From the NCBI GenBank assembly GCA_946413245.1, contig CAMKJS010000032.1:1-33619 (forward strand): 33,619 bases of DNA, read 5' to 3'. The stretch comes from an uncultured Clostridia bacterium (lineage in GTDB: Bacteria > Bacillota > Clostridia > Christensenellales > Aristaeellaceae). Shown here one piece after another: positions 32,701 through 33,619 of this stretch. Below the pieces are notes generated by a model. It searched no databases and was not told where the DNA came from. It was given only the letters and a program-made list of their open reading frames with translations. The stretch's first letter is position 1. The number at the start of each line of letters is the position of its first letter. A program made the position numbers and the translations under genes.

Positions 32701-32806
32701 AGCGTCCCGGCCCGGTCCACAGGAGAAAAACGATTGCAGCAGCGAACAGGGAAAACAACAGCCGGTGTCTGCCGTGCGCCTTCTTTCGAAACCAGTTTGC
32801 CGTCAT
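29792..32806 (-). CDS. Large sensor: beta-propeller plus Y_Y_Y-like domain and C-terminal multi-pass membrane domain
   Basis: A 1004-residue protein. I start at ATG 32806 because GGGAG is 8 bp upstream; a GTG three codons earlier sits on that ribosome site. A signal anchor covers about 15-35. Residues about 50-640 contain two-component-propeller repeats (NGLPTSEANAVAQTGEGFLW, then RLWIGTNDSGV, GGRIWIS). About 690-760 is Y_Y_Y-like (YRLDGFDP, LVPLDYTNLKMG). Several spans follow, with LTYIDYR and INLKTGWIFSISEGNVF, similar to the membrane domain of the next gene. No kinase or other output domain exists, so the adjacent phosphatase is the likely output. It probably senses an extracellular ligand such as a glycan. 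Confidence 0.88.
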   Translation of the reverse strand: MTANWFRKKAHGRHRLLFSLFAAAIVFLLWTGPGRCEAGNQAVNVSGNLNRALSVDPIRKSEGYSVILYDNRNGLPTSEANAVAQTGEGFLWIGSYAGLIRYDGNTFERMAGISNVRCLYVDSRDRLWIGTNDSGVFLMSRGQLANWNRADGLESVSIRAMTEDEDGLICVGSTSGIALIDEGMNLTVLQDERLAGQTIRELRHGTDGRIYGLTSNGDLFTMRGGKLLSFLSQEECRVKDILAILPDPANPGNLYLGTRKPVIFYGSLETNFASLGVKDISSLSYTECLEYIDGDVWICAGNGIGKLDAEGFHRLYNVPMDNSVERVITDYEGNLWFASTRQGIMKIVPNQFSDLSERYGLPAEVVNTTCMNGRQLFIGNDTGLTVVEDRKALSSLPLTAAATASGADLGAEDLLSYLEGVRIRSVIRDSGGRIWISTWRSLGLLCYDQGKLTAFTPEDGLFSNQVRVVSEREDGSLLVVNTGGVNVIRDGAVTEAYGEQDGILSAELLTAVEGFRHETVVGSDGDGIYIVGENETRHITTENGLGSDVILRVRRSQYHDVYWIVTSNSLAFMTPDYQVTTIRQFPYSNNFDLYENSRGDVWVLSSSGIYVVSAEKLLENGPVDPVFFGITSGLPYTATANSYSEQTAGGDLYIAGSAGVVLVNMEKPFENMSKLKICLPYVDADGTRFYPDDSGSFVLPGSVRKLTVYPYVFNYSLIDPQVSYRLDGFDPADTTVSRSRLVPLDYTNLKMGAFNFILTVMDPVGRTEQTVSFRIVKGREISAGSSGTIIMISASLLLMGGTLVYSSARRKRGRLEDRLFLALFLVNIALSVGELLSYLLEYVSLPFVREFMIAGNTVYYVCLVGFPYLLLTYIDYRTTPDKLRVRRRKLLYGIPWFLFIVVMLINLKTGWIFSISEGNVFQSGSYDELVFIPILPIWFYLVFSLFKTAGINPRLAAVGVLLIAVRLLWELWYPSISSTAFMYTLILVCIHLYVMNQPVKEVAP

Positions 32807-32847
32807 GAAGTCCACTCCCTGTTATTCTGCGGATTGGCAGATGATCG

Positions 32848-32994
32848 TCAGCCGGTGGGAAGATCAGGATTTGCGGAACCGGCGCCGGCAGCCAGCAGCA
32901 GCATGACCGCGGCCAGGCTTCCCAGGGCGATTTCCACCGCTCTCTGCCGCCGCCTGCGCGGACGGTAGCGGTAATGCCGGACGGTCCTCCGCAT
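32848..32994 (-). CDS. Small Arg-rich single-pass membrane peptide
   Basis: A 48-residue product: MRRTVRHYRYRPRRRRQRAV, then a hydrophobic span (LGSLAAVMLLLAAGAG), then SANPDLPTG. An AGGAGG lies 8 bp before the ATG, and a promoter lies 45 bp upstream. The gene ends 41 bp before the sensor start in the same direction, so the three genes form one operon. The strongly basic N-terminus predicts a cytoplasmic N-terminus with one span. It could equally be a twin-arginine-poor signal peptide for a nine-residue mature peptide. I do not recognise it. Confidence 0.62.
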   Translation of the reverse strand: MRRTVRHYRYRPRRRRQRAVEIALGSLAAVMLLLAAGAGSANPDLPTG

Positions 32995-33038
32995 CTGCCG
33001 GTCCTCCTGCGAACTTTCCTGCACTTTTTAATTCAAAA

Positions 33039-33067
33039 ATTATACTATAGATAATCGGAAAAAACAA
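33039..33067 (-). promoter_or_regulatory. Promoter of the sensor-phosphatase operon
   Basis: On the minus strand TTGTTT (33067-33062), 17 bp, TATAAT (33044-33039). The -10 box is perfect and the -35 weak, which would allow activator control. Confidence 0.65.
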
Positions 33068-33184
33068 TCCGTTTCCGGCGGGTTTCCGCGGCGTCCGCGC
33101 GGCGAAGTCCCGGAGAATCCGGACACGGCGGAACCCTTTTTTGATACGCGCGAAAAACGCCGCCGGAACTTATCGCGGAATCCC

Positions 33185-33213
33185 TTGACGGAACGGGTGT
33201 ATCAGGATAAGAT
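33185..33213 (+). promoter_or_regulatory. Promoter of the Big2-domain protein gene
   Basis: TTGACG at 33185-33190 and TAAGAT at 33208-33213 with a 17-bp spacer lie about 105 bp before the ATG at 33318. The gap 32995-33317 contains the two divergent promoters and nothing else that I can support. Confidence 0.65.
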
Positions 33214-33317
33214 AGGGGATACAGACACGCATGCCGCAGAAACGGGAAGGAACCCCGCGCTCCCGCGGTACAAAACAAAAACAATGCAGATTTTCAACGA
33301 GATCGGAGGTAAACAGT

Positions 33318-33619
33318 ATGCGCCGGAATCGAACGATTTCCCTGCTCCTGTCCCTGATGATGCTCTTTTCCTTCTGTTCGGCTCTGATGCTGCCGGAGGA
33401 GGCTGCCGCTCTGCCTTCCGCGGACGCATCCGTCAGCATCAGCGGCTCCGAATACGTAGCCGTGGGCAAAACGATCCGGCTGACGGCTGCCGTGACGCCG
33501 GCTGATGCGGACCGGGGCGTGACCTGGAAGAGCAGCGACAGGAAGATCGCGACGGTCACCTCTGCCGGCAAGGTAAAGGGCGTCAAGGCCGGCAAGGTGA
33601 AGATCACCGCCACCTCCAA
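33318..33619 (+). CDS. Secreted Big2 (bacterial Ig-like) domain protein, 5' part only
   Basis: The frame runs off the window end after 100 codons. GGAGGT precedes the ATG by 7 bp. Residues 1-32 are a signal peptide (RRNR, then SLLLSLMMLFSF). From about 38 the text SVSISGSEYVAVGKTIRLTA, then DRGVTWKSSDRKIATVTSAG, then VKGVKAGKVKITA is a standard Big2 domain. These domains serve as stalks or adhesion modules in cell-surface proteins of gut Bacillota. The remaining domains, and hence the function, lie outside the window. Confidence 0.88.
   Translation, partial: MRRNRTISLLLSLMMLFSFCSALMLPEEAAALPSADASVSISGSEYVAVGKTIRLTAAVTPADADRGVTWKSSDRKIATVTSAGKVKGVKAGKVKITATS

Overview
The window looks like chromosomal DNA of a Gram-positive, Clostridia-like (Bacillota) bacterium, probably from a gut or rumen community. 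This is inferred from near-perfect AGGAGG ribosome sites, TTGACA/TATAAT promoters, BspA-type leucine-rich repeat and Ig-like secreted proteins, a GH3 glycosidase, a SpoIIE-type phosphatase and a one-chain Fe-S L-serine dehydratase. No rRNA or tRNA gene was seen. Most core genes are visibly GC-rich. The accessory stretches (about 2.4-5.5, 8.7-11.2 and 13.3-14.4 kb) are visibly AT-richer, which suggests transfer.

Layout. 0.07-6.0 kb: two near-identical small six-cysteine peptide genes (90-374 and 5490-5768). The first is followed by a secreted LRR protein. The second is followed only by a dead dehydrogenase fragment and the last 66 bp of an LRR gene. Between them lie a Ras-like GTPase, two small unknown genes and a zinc-ribbon protein. 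6.0-7.2 kb: a short exported protein and a serine esterase. 7.2-14.3 kb: an accessory zone with three antitoxin genes (hipB-like, vapB-like, relB-like). Each is joined to a broken toxin gene: hipA internally deleted, vapC frameshifted, fic cut to 34 codons. The zone also holds a zinc-ribbon membrane protein, an AAA ATPase with a nuclease-like C-terminus preceded by two inverted-repeat pairs, a mosaic lectin/LRR secreted protein and an acetyltransferase.

14.4-20.5 kb: a complete oligopeptide ABC importer operon on the minus strand (binding protein, two permeases, two ATPases). It is followed upstream by sdaA (L-serine to pyruvate), a plausible partnership of peptide uptake and amino-acid breakdown. 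21.8-25.7 kb: an ABC exporter remnant, an acetyltransferase, a DUF2804 protein and a second AAA ATPase (Orc1/Cdc6-like). The second ATPase is preceded by four 20-bp direct repeats at an exact 29-bp period, then by a 53-bp palindromic element whose diverged inverted copy lies 2.5 kb away. 25.7-27.9 kb: a GH3 glycosidase. 27.9-33.0 kb: a signalling operon of a small Arg-rich membrane peptide, a 1004-residue propeller sensor ending in a multi-pass membrane domain, and a membrane-bound SpoIIE/PP2C phosphatase with a similar membrane domain. The window ends inside a divergent Big2-domain secreted protein gene.

Two themes stand out. Each AAA ATPase gene carries its own unrelated set of repeated sites at its promoter. 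Many loci are 'ends-only' remnants, keeping the first and last codons of a gene and losing the middle.
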